Origin: Lachnoclostridium sp. An181
Lineage (GTDB): Bacteria > Bacillota > Clostridia > Lachnospirales > Lachnospiraceae
Assembly (NCBI RefSeq): GCF_002160325.1
Contig: NZ_NFKJ01000001.1
Span: 124,001-188,000 of the forward strand
Reading direction: 5' to 3'
DNA: 64,000 bases
The position numbers were made by a program, and so were the translations under genes. The notes beneath the pieces were generated by a model that saw only the letters and a program-made list of their open reading frames with translations, searched no databases and was not told the DNA's origin. Positions 63,925-64,000 of the stretch are shown here, one piece after another (positions within the stretch are counted from its first letter, which is position 1; each line of letters starts with the position of its first letter).

Positions 63925-64000
63925 TTATTTTTCCGGTTCCAGGAACAGATAATTTCTGCTGATCACTCCTATCTCCTCCAGAGCGTTCATAGTCCGGTAC
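63925..64000 (-). CDS. C-terminal end of an unidentified gene (cut by window edge)
   Basis: The last 24 codons of a frame that enters from beyond 64000, ending ISRNYLFLEPEK and a TAA at 63925-63927. Too little is visible to name it. Its closeness to the HMA gene suggests a metal-related regulator or transporter, which is inference only. Confidence 0.55.
   Translation of the reverse strand, partial: YRTMNALEEIGVISRNYLFLEPEK

Overview
The window looks like chromosomal sequence from a spore-forming, anaerobic Firmicute of the class Clostridia, most probably family Lachnospiraceae. This is inferred from the gene content: SigH in a cysS-mrnC-rlmB-sigH cluster, a free-standing Spo0A C-terminal domain, a bacterial GlnRS, AsnA, the long single-chain PurL, a T-box leader, AGGAGG-type ribosome binding sites, and tRNA genes without encoded CCA. 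I cannot fix genus or species. No phage, integrase, transposase, CRISPR array or rRNA gene was seen. Most of the region is ordinary core chromosome on the minus strand.

Layout. 1-9.7 kb: argH-asd, a queH-phospholipase D pair, a two-gene ABC importer without its binding protein, an XRE regulator, a 75-aa protein, and an AI-2E-type permease followed by metA. 9.7-14.8 kb: DUF1540 protein, then a T-box leader driving a B3/B4-domain gene plus thrS, then SEC-C and YdcF proteins. 14.8-23.5 kb: asnA, purine nucleoside salvage (deoB-add), purA, cardiolipin synthase, glnS. 23.6-30 kb: tRNA-Thr, a Spo0A-C protein, and one long operon (membrane protein-ispF-GNAT-cysS-mrnC-rlmB-sigH). It is followed by a tandemly duplicated tRNA-Met/tRNA-Val cluster.

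30-42 kb: gdhA, a 1169-aa surface beta-helix protein with carbohydrate-binding and FIVAR-like regions, a FUSC membrane protein, purL, and a TIGR01906 membrane protein. 42-50 kb: a LysR regulator, a helicase with an N-terminal nuclease domain, an HPr-like protein lacking the active histidine, a two-gene radical-SAM DNA repair module preceded by two LexA-type boxes, and a YtrA-like GntR/ABC operon with a clear palindromic operator. 50-59.7 kb: a complete Kdp potassium system (kdpF, A, B, C, a split sensor, kdpE) plus two small membrane proteins missed by usual length cut-offs. 59.8-64 kb: mrp, ridA, an ornithine cyclodeaminase-family gene, a small gene whose putative promoter spacer is an 11-base G tract, an alpha/beta hydrolase, an HMA metal-binding protein and a cut-off gene at the right edge.

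Several sets of neighbouring genes appear to work together. deoB and add serve nucleoside salvage, alongside purA and purL for purine synthesis. Threonine starvation should raise thrS and its B3/B4 partner through the T-box. DNA damage should raise the radical-SAM pair through LexA. Low potassium should raise the Kdp pump through KdpDE. RidA and the cyclodeaminase-family enzyme plausibly share imine/enamine chemistry. The observations most worth following are the LexA boxes on the poorly characterised repair pair, the G tract inside a promoter spacer, the split and duplicated KdpD sensor with two extra small proteins, the T-box-controlled B3/B4 protein, and the His-less HPr.
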